Counted from the stretch's first letter, positions 11,761 through 22,774 are shown. The stretch is 64,000 nucleotides of DNA from Steinernema hermaphroditum (GCA_030435675.1 CM059622.1:5456001-5520000); one strand, 5' to 3'. Numbers and translations are program-made. The notes: generated from the sequence alone by a model not told the origin.

Positions 11761-12319
11761 AGCCGGGTTTATATACCCCCTTCTGATGACCTTTGACCCG
11801 TGGCGAAATGAATAGGTATGTTTAGGGCCCGATCGGAAAGCCTGAAATGAGTCTATTCTTAGGATGCATCCGGTTCCCATTTCGGTGCTGTCTTTTTCGT
11901 CCCGACATATTACTAGTTTATGACACATGTAGTGAATCGCCTCACCCGTCTGATCGCTCAGACATTGTTTCGACGTGACGCTCCTTTTATCCCGGAGATA
12001 GTAGCGCACAAAAGGGTCCGAGAGCTCCTCCATCGAGACAAACGTCTTGATCAAACCGCAGTATCTGCCAGTTTGGTTAAGGATTCGGGTGAATGCGATG
12101 GCTCCATTTTTATTCGCCGCCCTGCCACATCCCTTGAGATTGTCCATCTGGAACTCTCTGTAGATCGGCCCCACAATTTTGCTTCTAATGAAGGTGTAGC
12201 GATAGACGGGAAAAAGCTCAGAGGCCTAAACGCTTTCTTTAAAACGTAAATGTGATCAGTAGGCTTACCGCTAGTGTCCAAAGAAGTGGAACAAGGAGGA
12301 GAGGCTTCCAGATACCCAT
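11710..12319 (-). CDS. small secreted protein of unknown family, left copy
   Basis: Exon 1 (12269-12319) encodes a typical signal peptide, MGIWKPLLLVPLLWTLA. A 43-bp phase-0 intron follows, then exon 2 (11710-12225), giving 188 residues in total. The mature part begins ASELFPVYRYTF and contains GCGRAANKNG, GRYCGLI, SKQCLSDQTG and HYMCHK, with cysteine spacing loosely like a PAN/apple fold. The frame runs into the adjacent dispersed repeat, so the last 30 or so residues may be recent read-through. The right copy diverges after HYMC and stops earlier. Function is unknown. Confidence 0.6.
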
Positions 12320-12499
12320 GGTTGAGAATCTAGAGATGAAAGAAGACGAGGCCACACGGGCACAAGAAGCTCCTTCGAATGAGGAGAGTAAGCAGGATGT
12401 CCTCGGCAACAGCCAAAGGAGGTTCTTCTCTCCCCAGCAACAGTCCAGTCCATGGTCGTTACACTTTGGGAGAAGTTGATTTATGGGTCTGCGCGGAAA

Positions 12500-13580
12500 G
12501 CGAAATATGGCTAATGTGAAATGTCCCTTCTGGCCTAGATACGTTTACCGGAGGAAGGACACATTTTCGGCGACATCACGGCTTTGTTTTTCGTTGTAAG
12601 TAGAGGCGAACTACTAAGAACACTGCATCTGCATTTAGTCTAAAGCGTCGTTCCCTTCGCGTTCTCGAGAAAAAGTGACGATCTTTTTACTTTCACAAGT
12701 CCCTAAATTTGGGGGTGTTTACGTCAATTTCGTTAAGCTAGGGTAGGCATGAGATCATGGATGGTCATGTGACAAATAGGCCAATACTTATCAGCACTAT
12801 TTATAGCCTACGTCCGTGACCAATCTCCCGACATATCTATCACATGACCATCCATAGGAGATTCACGATGGATCTATCGAGGATCGCCCATAACCGTCCA
12901 TAGCCTATCCATAATTCAATATGGATTCCATTCATGTTCGAAACACTACATTCCTAACAAACTAATAAAAACAGTAGCGGAAACTTTCAGTATGACTGTA
13001 AAGCTCAGGAATACAGATTCGCCCGTTACGTCGGCCAAAAAATCTCAGTGGAAGTCGTCGAACGAAAATGCCATGGAACACAACAAATAAAAAGTATGCT
13101 CGAGAAGTGAGTGGTGGCGTCAATGCCAAAAATATAATCGCAAAACGGTCATTTTGGGATAGTATTTTGTCTGATGGGAACAAGTAAAAGTACACGGGGA
13201 AACAACAATTCTAGATCAAAAAAGGACGTGCAACACGAATATAATAACAGAAGTGGTAACAAAAGCCAAAAAATGAAGATAAATTGAAAAGTTGATCGAC
13301 TTGCAGTATTTATTACGTGCTCTGCAAAACTGTGTGCGCCCTTGAAAACTGCTCCTTGAAAACAACTGGGTTTTTTGGGGAACCGATTTCAGCATGATGT
13401 TGGGCAGCCTCTAATAGAAGGGACTGAAAGGTTTTCGGGACGAACTTAACCGTGCCTTGCGAAGGCAAAGTTTGCACGACGCTTTTTGTCTATTTTTTTG
13501 CTATTTTTCAAAAACAGGGGGACACAAATTTTCAGAAGTTTTAAAGAAGTTTTTTACCGATGACCGATTCCCTTTAAGTT
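12500..13580. other. no gene; outer part of the inverted repeat arm
   Basis: Homology with the right arm continues to about 13,100, including CATGACCATCCAT motifs repeated in both orientations. The rest is AT-rich with no supported frame. Confidence 0.4.
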
Positions 13581-13589
13581 TTAAGTTTC

Positions 13590-13661
13590 CCTGCCTTTAT
13601 CCTCCTCACTGTCTTCACTTCCATCCGAGAAGCGGTTCTCCACGCGATCCCATGTTGACTG
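13590..13661 (+). pseudogene. chemoreceptor exon 3 fragment, part left of Merlin
   Basis: On the + strand this resembles the reverse complement of the last exon of receptor 4. The stretch encoding the end of TM7 and IREAVLHAIP is nearly identical, while the sequence before it is more diverged. It is interrupted at 13,661 by the Merlin element and resumes at 15,811. Confidence 0.8.
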
Positions 13662-13849
13662 GGCTCTATTAGCGAATAGCGGCCAAAAGTATCTTTGGAC
13701 GGCCAAAAGTATTTTTCGACGGCCAAAAGTCGGAATAGCGGCCAAAAGTATATTTTTAAAGCCAAAAGTTTTTTATCACAATTTTCAATTTTTTTTTCAC
13801 AATTTCACAAAATCAACAAATTAGTACATAGAACAAACTTAACAGCACA

Positions 13850-15260
13850 TCAGTTATTCTTCTTTGTTTTCTTGTTTCGATGGGTACGTTGTCTGGAAGA
13901 CGACCGACGAGAGGGCGCAGTTGTTGTTGACCGGACTCGACCACCGCGGCGACGGACAGGTGTCGTTCGAGTGTTGCTGTTCTTTGGTGGGCGCCCAGGG
14001 CGACGCCTAGTTGTTTGGCGATCACCAAAGGAGGGGAGAGCGTCTTGCGAAATTACTTCGTGATTGTCGTCCCCGTCAGAATTTTCGTCCCCGTCAGAAT
14101 CCTGGGGGCGTTGCACAGGGACTAGTAAGTCGTCATCACTATCACTGTCGTCAAGACCGAAAGAATTTAAGGTTTTGAATGAGTTTTCGTATTCCATCAT
14201 CGTCCGCATCTCGACAAGGAGGTGCTCGAAAATTCGCTGTCTCTCAAAATAGCGACGAAAAGCGTACTCATAGAGGTGGGAGGCAAATTTTTCTGTAGAT
14301 GTCCCCCGCAGGTGACGCATGTCTGATTTTATAGCACCCCAAGTGGCTTCTATCCCCTGTGTGTGGACTGTCCTATCCTTTGGATTTACAAAGTTTATCC
14401 GATGGTTAACCCATCGGCGGGTGTATTCCATATCCAGCTCCTCTATTTTTCCATAGGCAGCCCAACCGTCCGATATGACGATGGTTCCACGCGCACAGTT
14501 ATCTCGAATTATTGGCAGAAGCGTGCCCGCTGTTCTATCGCGCACCTCAAAAAGGCGAACCTCGCCAGTGTCTCGGTCTGACAAACCGAACACCCAGCCC
14601 AACTCTTTTCCAAGTTTCCGGCCTCTATGGTGCTTAGGCTTATAGAAATAAGACTCGTCGATTTCGACGACAACTCCCTCCCCCCTAGTTGGTGATCGTA
14701 CGACTGGCGCATTGCCCAATCACGGCAAACCCACCTGAACTTATTATAAAACTCAACCAGGGTTGTAATCGCCCAGCCATGTTCGTTGTGAACATTCTCA
14801 AGGCGTGTGGTAGGATTTGTGGCCCAGAAGTGGGCCATCCTGAGGATTTCGCCCACTCCCAGTCTGGACTCCGAGAAAAAAGATCCTCGGCGAACAGACT
14901 GTCGGCTTATGGACTTCTTAGCGTTGCAGTCATTGCATCTCCACTAAATAGCCTCCAGCATGTGTGGACACAAAGACAACAATAGCCCACTTGGAATCCA
15001 TCGACGGCGTCCCTAGCCTTATGAAGGCGGATCATCCCGGAAGCGCACGTCCCCTTGGTACATTTCGGTTGATTTACGAGCAGTCCATGGAAGGCCAGAA
15101 ACCGTAGCTTTTCGTGTGCGGATTCTATCGTGTCGTCCCCCAGAATTTCGTTCAGCTGCGTCGAAGATATCGGCCTAAGCCTTAGGAGAAAACCGGTCTC
15201 GCTAACCGTCTCACTAAGTCTAGTGTCGCCAGTAGGGGGCCGCTGGCGACGATTTCGGCT
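13850..15260 (-). pseudogene. Merlin transposase (ISXO2-like DDE), frameshifted
   Basis: Read on the minus strand. The N-terminal part (about 15,260-14,991) has a zinc-binding-like C..C pair (KCTKGTCASG). A 47-bp intron (14,944-14,990) with GTGGGC donor and ATTTAG acceptor joins DGFQ to WRCNDCNAKKS, giving the WxCxxC..S-R-x-SFF signature. The frame then breaks at a run of six G (about 14,680-14,685), where one more G would reconnect to VEIDESYF. The DDE triad is visible as D in IDES, D in ISDGW and E in GIEATW. The C-terminus is Arg/Lys-rich. Because of the frameshift the copy is probably inactive, unless the break is a sequencing error. Confidence 0.85.
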
Positions 15261-15308
15261 TAGGATTCTTAGGCTTAGGAAAACTTAATTGCGTAGAAGG
15301 ACAAATTC

Positions 15309-15723
15309 TTACGTTTTGTTGGATGGTTCGTCAGGTTCATCAGTACGAGCATGAAGAACAACCATAAAAGAGCAGAAGATGATGAAGATGAGGAAGATGA
15401 AGAACGAAGTCAGAAGAACAGCGAACTTTGAGAAGTCCCTCTTCGGCTTGAGACGATCGGGGTGGAGCAGCGTTGTGTTGGTCGCATCACGGGTGGAAAC
15501 AACCACCTCAACCAAAACCTCTCCATCCCCGTGGTTGTCCACGTGCATGCCCCGCCTTCCGCTTCTGGAAGGCGGGCGAGAAAGAAGGCCAGGCAAAGCT
15601 CTGAAGAGAGCTCCGAAGAAAGCTCGGATGAGCCCGAAGAGGAGCCCGACGAGGAGCCCGAGGAAGAGCCGGAAGAAGAACCCGAAGAGGGTGACTATTG
15701 AACAGTTACTTTTCTGTTTGTGA
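15309..15723. other. second open region of the Merlin element, strand unresolved
   Basis: The + strand has frames of 114 and 79 codons; the second ends in a Ser/Glu-Pro-rich acidic repeat (EEPDEEPEEEPEE type). The - strand has a 95-codon frame with one strong hydrophobic segment (about 24 residues, Phe/Ile/Leu) followed by a GTAAGA donor-like site. Either could be a passenger gene, or the minus frame could be an upstream exon of the transposase. Confidence 0.35.
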
Positions 15724-15810
15724 TAAATTTTGTTGATAAAAAACTTTTGGCCGTCGAAAAATACTTTTGGCCGCTATTCCGACTTTTGGCCGCTATTCGC
15801 TAATAGAGCC

Positions 15811-15903
15811 GTCGACTGTTGCCGAACCATGTTATTGGTAGCATGGCGACATCCACGAAAGTCAGCTCATCTCAAGGGCACAAGCTCTTTTCAGTGAGGA
15901 AGT
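15811..15903 (+). pseudogene. chemoreceptor exon 3 fragment, part right of Merlin
   Basis: Continues the fragment left of the element: it matches the last codons of receptor 4 (MKVSSSQGHKLFSVRK region, here TSTKV) up to the stop and beyond. It is on the opposite strand from receptor 4, only 340 bp away. Confidence 0.85.
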
Positions 15904-16340
15904 AAATTGGGATGTTCCTTGTGATTTGTCAACAGGTTCAGGTGATAGAAGTTAGGTGATATATGTAGTATCACCTAGCACTATATCACCTAACATATTT
16001 CATTTAGCCTATTTTTAGACACTCTCTCACTAGATGCTGCCTATGCCGTAGACGTCACTACACTTCACGCTCAAAGTTCTACCAGTGCGCAAAATTTGAA
16101 CCCAATCGCCGTTTATCACTTGTGGTCCCTCCTTTGCAAGTATTATGGCCATACGGTAAACATCTGCTTCCGCTCAACATGTACAACGTAGGAACAACCT
16201 TTATCTGAACTTGTTGACAAATCACAAGGAACATTCCAATTTACTTCCTCACTGAAAAGAGCTTGTGCCCTTGAGATGAGCTGACTTTCATGGATGTCGC
16301 CATGCTACCAATAACATGGTTCGGCAACAGTCGACATGGG
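15811..16340. repeat. palindrome around the 3' end of chemoreceptor 4
   Basis: Arms at about 15,811-15,955 and 16,200-16,340 are reverse complements. The loop between them contains TTAGGTGATAT/ATATCACCTAA, itself palindromic. One arm is the real last exon of receptor 4 and the other is the Merlin-interrupted copy. Confidence 0.85.
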
Positions 16341-17323
16341 ATCGCGTGGAGAACCGCTTCTCGGATGGCGGTGGAGACAATGAGGAGGACCCAGGCAGGG
16401 GAGAGGAACTTAAAGTCGTTGACCCAAGGGAGAAGACTGAAGAGCATCATGACGCGGGCGTTGTCCTTTGTGTTCATGGCGATGTAGATTAGGAACTAGG
16501 AAGTCTTTGTTGAAGGAATCCAGTGGATGAACGCTCACCTGGTGGACTCCACAGATGCTTTGGACGAAGAAGATGATGAGCATCATGAAGAAGAGGTTCA
16601 TCTCGGCCTTCCTACTTTTCGACGTCGTTCCTATCGTCTTCGAACTGTGGAAAATCAGAAAAACGGAGGAGATCACATTAATGGCGAGGCAGAGGACACA
16701 GGCGACGAAGTTGCTGAGGAACTTGTTGAAGCTGTTGCTGAAGAAGGGGTACTTGTCGTTGTCGGTGGTAAAACCGAAGCCAGAATTGGAGAAACCGGGG
16801 TTCAATGGGATATACCACGCAGCTGCGGTGGAGACGTACCAACAAGGGGCCAGGGCAGCGAGTACTGTAGCGAAGATGCTGATGGGGAAACAATATCTCC
16901 AGATGTTCTGATGTTTCAGAGGGAAAACTATGGAAGTGAAGCGGTTGAAGGTGAGGAAACAGTTCCCAAAGAGTTGCAGGTAGCCAAAGAGGTAACCCGA
17001 GAAGTACATGGCCGTGGTGAACGCACTCCGGGAGAAGAGAAATGAACCGAAGAAGGACGAGAAGAAGGAATACAAGGGGAGGGTGTAGAACAGAAAGTAG
17101 ACGACATATCCGCAGCAGTCCTAAAAGTGAATATGAGTGATTAAGATGGTGACTTTAGGGTGCCCACCGCAACTCCAATGAAGAAACAGAGTCGGAAGAA
17201 GGGACGACTGAACTTCTTCTTGTTTTTAGGCCGGATGAGTTGGATCAGTATGACGATGTAGAGGACTAATGAGGGGATTCCATAGAGAACACTCACTGCC
17301 AACATGACCGCTTCGGTGCTCAT
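16241..17323 (-). CDS. Srv-like serpentine chemoreceptor 4
   Basis: Complete 330-residue 7TM receptor on the minus strand. Exons are 17168-17323 (52 codons), 16539-17120 (194 codons) and 16241-16495; introns are phase 0. Motifs are VLYGIPSLVLY (TM1), GNCFLTFNRFTSIVFP (end of TM3), NDKYPFFSNSFNKFLSNF before TM5, the basic KSRKAEMNLF before TM6, and FKFLSPAW in TM7, where the usual second Pro of SPPW is Ala. Its final exon has been copied in inverted orientation immediately downstream, and that copy carries a Merlin insertion. The two minus-strand receptors (4 and 5) lie between the arms of the large inverted duplication. Confidence 0.9.
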
Positions 17324-17375
17324 GGTGGTAGGTTAAGACCAAGTTGAGAATAGACGATTATAATCGAGAAACAGC

Positions 17376-17389
17376 GCTCAGAGCATCTG
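17376..17389 (-). promoter_or_regulatory. E-box-like motif before chemoreceptor 4
   Basis: CATCTG on the + strand at 17,384-17,389 (CAGATG on the gene strand), followed by GTTCG, lies 61 bp before the start codon. Confidence 0.4.
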
Positions 17390-17399
17390 GTTCGGACCA

Positions 17400-18895
17400 A
17401 TTAGAATTGAATGTGTTCAATGTCAACACGAAGAAACCAATGACAATGGATACAGGCGAGGTTGACTCTTGAAACACCTGACTTTAGTTGTCAACAGGTT
17501 ACTAAATTATCCATTGCCGTTCACGGAGAAACAAAGAGGACGTTGAAAACAGAGAGTTAAGGCTGTTAGTGTTTCCATCGTCAGTCTACGCTATAATCAG
17601 ATTCTCTGCCGACGCAAACACTAAACTACACCAGGATCTGAGTCACAAAGGGCGTTAGGTGCTGAGGCGTACATAGAAAACATGTGATCTGTGACCGCTA
17701 TTTTCATTGTCTATTCAAGTAATGACTCAAACACCACTATTGCTTTCCTGCAGATCTTCTGTCATGATATTTGTGGGTTTTATCATAAATAACCGTAAAT
17801 GCTAAACCAGTATAGTCGTTTGTAACTTTCGAAAGAATGTTTGCGTAGTTTTTATGAAAAAAGCGTAATAATGCATTATTGGATGGCAGAGGTTTTAAAT
17901 TTCGAGGTTTCTCAACCTATCTAAAATGGGGTTCAACAAATTCGGTGCTCAGCCACGGAGTGCCAGAACAGATATTTTCATATTCGTGGCAATTGGTAAG
18001 TACCACTAGGATACCGATTTAGCCAGATCTCCAGTGACACGTTTCCTCAGACCAATTATGACCGGCAACTGTGCTCGTGTTGTGCGCATAATATTCAGCG
18101 CCACTCATTTTGCCCCGGGTCGGTTTGCCTGATTCCATGTCATTCCGCGACGCAAATCCTTTTTAAATGGTTTATATCTCCACGGTATCTTGAATGCAGT
18201 GGAGCGTTTCTAGGTGCAAATGTACTCCACATATTGGAGCTTAGCATGACCACACTGAGAGCGAGTGTCTATCTGTGGGGTCAAGTACAGAAACACGCCC
18301 ATTTTCATCGGAAAATATGAATTTGCACGATGAATCCTTCCATGGTCCATGTTTTGAAAAAATCGATCTGATCTGTCATTGTCTCCCCGACACGTGATTT
18401 CGAACTTCGAAAGGACAGCCGACAGTTGACAGTTGAACATCGCTCCAACGAACTTCTTTATTTCTGTAAGATGAAGACAGATGTAGATAAAAGGGGAAGG
18501 TACTCTATTCTACACTCTCCATGCTGTATTATAAATTCGATACTATGTTTTTGCGGGTTTTACCAAAACTTCCACATGTAGAACTCGAGCCACGACCCCG
18601 TGTATAACTCATACCTAGCACAAGGTGGCTTACAGTTGCACAGGTTCCAACTACATCCATATGAGTTGTTCATCAGGTGAACGACGTGCAGAGCTGCTAC
18701 CAAACGTAGAACTATCTTTTTCTCCGATGGGATCACTTTAGGAAGCTGTGCAGGTATGCCTTTTTCCAACCACGACTATTTGACGGCTCGAAGGTACTCT
18801 GTTCTACACTCTCCACACTGTATTGTAAATTCGATACTATGCTCTCTCGGGTCCTACAAAAACTTTCACACGGGTAACTCGAGATATTCCGCACA
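17400..18895. other. intergenic with a 94-bp direct repeat
   Basis: A block starting GAAGGTACTCT and ending AACTCGAG occurs at about 18,496-18,589 and again at about 18,790-18,883, about 200 bp apart, with moderate divergence. A short minus-strand frame (18,560-18,769) lies between them but has no domain. No gene is supported. Confidence 0.5.
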
Positions 18896-18897
18896 AT

Positions 18898-20168
18898 TTA
18901 TTTCCTCGGGGAAACCTGAGATCGATTCTCGTTAAGTTGGCGAACATTTGTGACTGTCATCATACTACGTGCAATCAGAGGCTTCTTCACATGACCATGG
19001 AGCTTCAATGGAAGCGATTGGAGTACTGTCTCTCGGATCGGCGTCGAAACGACCAAAAGTGCCCAAGGGGGAGAGAGGAACTTGAGATCGTTGATCCAGG
19101 GAACAAGGGTGTAGAGCACTGTTAAGAATTCGTCGTTTCTGTCCTTCATGGCGACGTAAATAAGAACCTAAAAAAGCTAATTAATATTAAGTAGTTCCAT
19201 ATGGTTAATGCCAAGCCATAGTATACGTAGCAGGCGGGTTGAGAAAACTGTGCGATGCATATGTGAAGCGACACATTAATTTTAGAGTTAGAGTGAATGG
19301 CAAATGGTATGCGAGCTTCAGTACTCTCTAGTTCTGATAACACGTCATCGCGGGGTTGAGGGTAGAGGAATAGAGAAATGTTCACCTGGTGGAGGCCGTT
19401 GATGATCTGCACTAGAAAAACTATGACTGCCATGAAGAAGAGGTTCAGTTCGGCTCTCCGGCTCTTTGCGGTTGTTCCTGATGACTGAGAAGTCCGAATC
19501 ACGAGAAATATAGTGGAGACAATGCTCATAAAAAGACAAAGACCACACGCGACGAAGTTACTCAGGAACATATTGTATCCATTGCTGAAGGCTGGGTACT
19601 TCTGCGCATCGTAGACCATTGCAAAGCCGAGGTCTGGAGACTCGTCGTAAAGGGGTACGTAGAACGCTGCAGTGGTGGCCAGGTACCAACAAGGGGCCAA
19701 GGCTGAGAGTACGGTAGCGACGATGCTGATAGGAAAGCAGACCCTCCAAATTTTGTTGTGTTTCAGAGGGAATACAATGCAGGTGAAACGATTGAAGGTG
19801 AGGAAACAGTTCCCAAAGAGTTGGAGGTAGGTGAAGAGGTAGGTGGAGAAGTAGATGCCCGTGGTGAGGGGGCTGGGGGAAAAGATCGAAGATCCGTAGA
19901 AGGAGGAGAAGAAGGAATATGTGGGGAGGTTCAGAAAGAGATAGAATTCGAGGTACCCAACACAGTCCTAAAACACAAAGCATATATTTCTGGAATCAGT
20001 AACATCGTTTACCACGACTCCGATTAAAAAGCAGAGGTAGAAAAACGGATTGTCGAAGTGTTTCTGATATTTGGGTCGGACGAGTTGAAAGAGAATCACA
20101 ACGTAGAGGAGAAAAGAGGGAATCCCATAGAGAAGACTCACTGCGAACATGGCTATTTCAGCGTTCAT
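18898..20168 (-). CDS. Srv-like serpentine chemoreceptor 5
   Basis: Complete 335-residue 7TM receptor. Exons are 20013-20168 (52 codons), 19386-19967 (194 codons) and 18898-19167; intron 2 is 218 bp, longer than in most relatives. Motifs are LLYGIPSFLLY (TM1), GNCFLTFNRFTCIVFPLKH (TM3 end), KSRRAELNLFF before TM6 and LKFLSPPW in TM7. I start at the ATG at 20,168 because it gives the family's exact 52-codon first exon; an in-frame upstream codon would add an unrelated N-terminus. It lies in tandem with receptor 4 on the same strand. Confidence 0.9.
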
Positions 20169-20220
20169 CGTAGGTGGGCTGCGTAGTAAGTGAGCACTCA
20201 TGGTGAGGACTAGTGACATA

Positions 20221-20226
20221 CAGCTG
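20221..20226 (-). promoter_or_regulatory. E-box before chemoreceptor 5
   Basis: CAGCTG (self-complementary) followed on the + strand by CTTGAA, 53 bp before the start codon. Confidence 0.35.
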
Positions 20227-20655
20227 CTTGAAAAAGGACTCTTTTATGACAAAAACAATCCTAGAGCGATTAATTATTCCATTCAAGGGAAAGCGAATTA
20301 AGTTTGAGTGCTGTAGAATTAGGAGCTAATCAGCATTGAACTATAAGGACTAATCGATACTACCTATAAAGCGAGTTTTGCTGTCTTCTACTGGCTGTAG
20401 AGAGTTGTGGCTTCATGATTTCTCAGAATCCGTTTCAATTCTTCGACCTCTCAACTATAAAGTATTGAAATATTGAAAAAAAAACATCCTTGTGTCCACA
20501 TCTTTCACCTTTGTATACCTACTAAATCTGTCAAACAGAGCAAACGAGAGCAAACGAGCTTATGTTAGAAAGCCATGTGTCTTAATATGCGGCTAAAAGG
20601 CAGCTACATTTTCATAACAGATAACGTGTCCACTAAAGGAGTCCACTGTTAGTAT

Positions 20656-21363
20656 TTATTCCTCTCTTCGAACAGAAATATATCGCATGTAACCCATCTT
20701 TCTCCATTTTACGGCCCAGCTGTCATGTACGATTCGGTAGTCCTCAGCGGAATCGCTTTTGTGTTTTGTGCATACGACGATGCGAAAAACGTGGCTGAAC
20801 TGCGTCGGATGGCGCTTTCGCTTTCTTTATCGATCTTCGTACAGAACTGAAATTGAAAGCGAGACAGTGATGTGCGATTGTTTTATGAATGCTCACCATT
20901 TATGTCCTAATTTGTTTATTTTTTCGGCATTGACGTTTAGCGCAGAGACAACTGGTCTTACCAGTCCCACAGCTTCCTTTATCGAGACGCCAAATTCTTC
21001 CTGTGTGAAGTTCGTGATTCCCGCGGCGACTGTCTTCCCTTTCGCGCATCATAAAAGTAGTCTTTTTCGCTGACCATATCGTTGACGTAGTTGTATGTAC
21101 GTGTTAACCGTGTTCCCCTGTTTGCAGCCTTTGTTCTTCTCGCTGCAATTCACAATTTGCTGGACTGAGAGCTGTTGTGGTGGGGTGATCTCCATCTCGA
21201 TGGCTATGCGCGAGTCCAGTGCTCTGATAGGCGCCATGGCGTAGCAGCACCCGCAGGTACCTTGATCGCGAACTGGGCTCACAAATCCTTGACGTCCTTT
21301 TCTCTCTAGCTGATCTGCTCTGGAACCGCGGTATCTGAGTCTACAAAGTCTATCTCTAATCAT
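20656..21363 (-). pseudogene. papain-family (C1A) cysteine protease, frameshifted and atypical
   Basis: Minus strand. The first block reads GFVSPVRDQGTCGCCYAMA, the classic oxyanion-Gln and catalytic-Cys region, but with CGCCY for the usual CGSCW. It then runs through QLSVQQIVNCSEKNKGC and shifts frame around 21,090, where VNDMVSEKDYFYDARKGK becomes readable in another frame. After a likely intron the C-terminal block (20,656 to about 20,845) has FSHVFRIVV (catalytic His position) and HDSWAVKWRKMGYMRY, where the catalytic Asn of NSW is Asp. No signal peptide or propeptide was found. This is a degraded or inactive protease copy. Similar fragments occur nearby, so this looks like a decaying gene family. 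Confidence 0.7.
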
Positions 21364-21913
21364 GTATTCAAATTTCTAGCGTTGCTTTGCTTAGCTAGGC
21401 GTAGCTTCAAAATAAGCCTGTATGCAATCTTACATAAATCTTGCGTGCATAAATCCGGTGCCTGAGCTACGCATAGATGTTGGACCCCAACATAAATATA
21501 AACATAAACATGTTCTAAGCTCAGGCCTTACCTAGGCTCATCCTGGACCTCGTATGCTTCCTTCTTCAGTTCCCCAAGAAAGACAAAAATTGCCTCGATG
21601 GTGAAGATTAGTGTCGACTTGTCGATACATCAACTCTCTAGTTTTCGCAGCCGAGGGCGTGAACGAACAGAGTGAAACGAGAATTTTTGAAAGCCTCTCA
21701 GTATTGTAACTACATACTGTATGCCTTTAAGTGGTAGCGATTAGCTCAGCAAATTGGTGCAATTGTAACTACTGGACCTTTTCGGAGGTTGCAGAAATTA
21801 CAGAAATTAAGAGACAAAAAACTTACTAGTGGCTGAGCCCTTGAAGCTATCGATAAAACTGACCATGTCGGACACGGAGTAGTTGATCCTGCGTAGTGAG
21901 TTTGGTCTTTGAT

Positions 21914-22180
21914 TCATAGAAATCGGAAATTTGGAACGAGATTGTAGGGAGAGGTTGCTTCATGGATTACCCAATTTCTCAACTTAACGGCGTTTAGTCC
22001 AGCGACCACTGGCCCTTCGGCTACGGCCTCCTGCGCTTTTCGGCGTTGACGTTTAGCGCATCGACCATGGTTTTTATTTTTTGTGTTCCAGAGCATTTTC
22101 GTTCGACGACTTCCACAGAGATTTCTTAGTTGACGTAACGGGCGAATCTGTATTCCTGAACCTTACACCCATAAGCTTCC
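21914..22180 (-). pseudogene. second papain-like fragment
   Basis: Minus strand. EAVAEGPVVAGLNAVK matches the papain GPV..GxxA block, and VDALNVNAEK echoes the VSALNVNAEK of the neighbouring fragment. Stops and frameshifts interrupt it. Its upstream end is homologous to about 12,990-13,100 in the left duplication arm. Confidence 0.5.
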
Positions 22181-22774
22181 GCTAGTATTTTTATTAGTTC
22201 ATTAATTTGTTCAAAATGTAGTTGTTCGGTCATAAATGGATATTATGCGTTATAGATAGGCCATGGCTTGTCATGAATATTGCATGATCATGGATTAATG
22301 ATTATGGTGTTGATAAGTATCGGCTTATCTATTACATGACCATCCATGAGTTGTCCATAAGGATGATCCCGTCTATATCATCCTTATCGATATCCATATC
22401 TTTTACCTACACTAACTTTATGATGACTTTTCAAGAGAACATAAAGTTCAACGGAACTATGCTTTAGACCAAATGCAGTGTTAGTTTTCCTCTACTTACA
22501 ACAAAAAACAAAGCCGTGATGTCGCCGAAAATCTGTCCTTCCTGTGGTAAACGTATCTAGGCCAGAAGGGACATTTCACATTAGCCATATTTCTCTTTCC
22601 GCGCAGACCCATAAATAAAGTTCTCCCAAAGTGTAACGACCAAAATTAGACTGTTGCTGGGGAGAGAAGAACCCCCTTTGGCCGTTGCCGAGGACATCCT
22701 GCTTACTCTCCTCATTCGAATGAGCTTCTTGTGCCCGTGTGGCCTCGTCTTCTTTCGTCTCTAGATTCTCAACC

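Larger units (their letters stand above)
9860..13100. repeat. left arm of a large inverted duplication
   Basis: This stretch is the reverse complement, with scattered substitutions and indels, of about 22,080-25,440. It carries the Cys-rich/C-type-lectin gene, a tRNA-like dispersed repeat, the small secreted-protein gene and, at its outer end (about 12,990-13,100), a remnant also seen beside the papain-like fragment of the other arm. Confidence 0.9.
13662..15810 (-). mobile_element. Merlin DNA transposon, 2149 bp
   Basis: The terminal inverted repeats begin with 29 identical bases (first part GGCTCTATTAGCGAATAGC) and continue as several CGGCCAAAAGT units on each side. Target duplications are GTTGACTG (13,654-13,661) and GTCGACTG (15,811-15,818), eight bases with one mismatch. 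The encoded transposase has the ISXO2/IS1595-like DDE domain that defines Merlin. The insertion site is a duplicated chemoreceptor exon, and the uninterrupted site survives in receptor 4, which confirms both boundaries. Confidence 0.93.

Noticed and set aside
12252..12479. 75-codon + frame with Glu/Lys-rich sequence, repeated on the minus strand at 22,576-22,842
   Set aside because: It is the antisense of the signal-peptide exon and 5' flank of the small secreted protein in both arms; conservation comes from the duplication, not from this frame.
15811..15903. Separate functional chemoreceptor gene on + strand
   Set aside because: Only the last exon is present, with no upstream exons and with Merlin in the middle.
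16527..17045. 172-codon acidic + frame
   Set aside because: Antisense of exon 2 of chemoreceptor 4; similar Glu-rich shadows occur opposite every receptor because of the Leu/Phe-rich sense codons.
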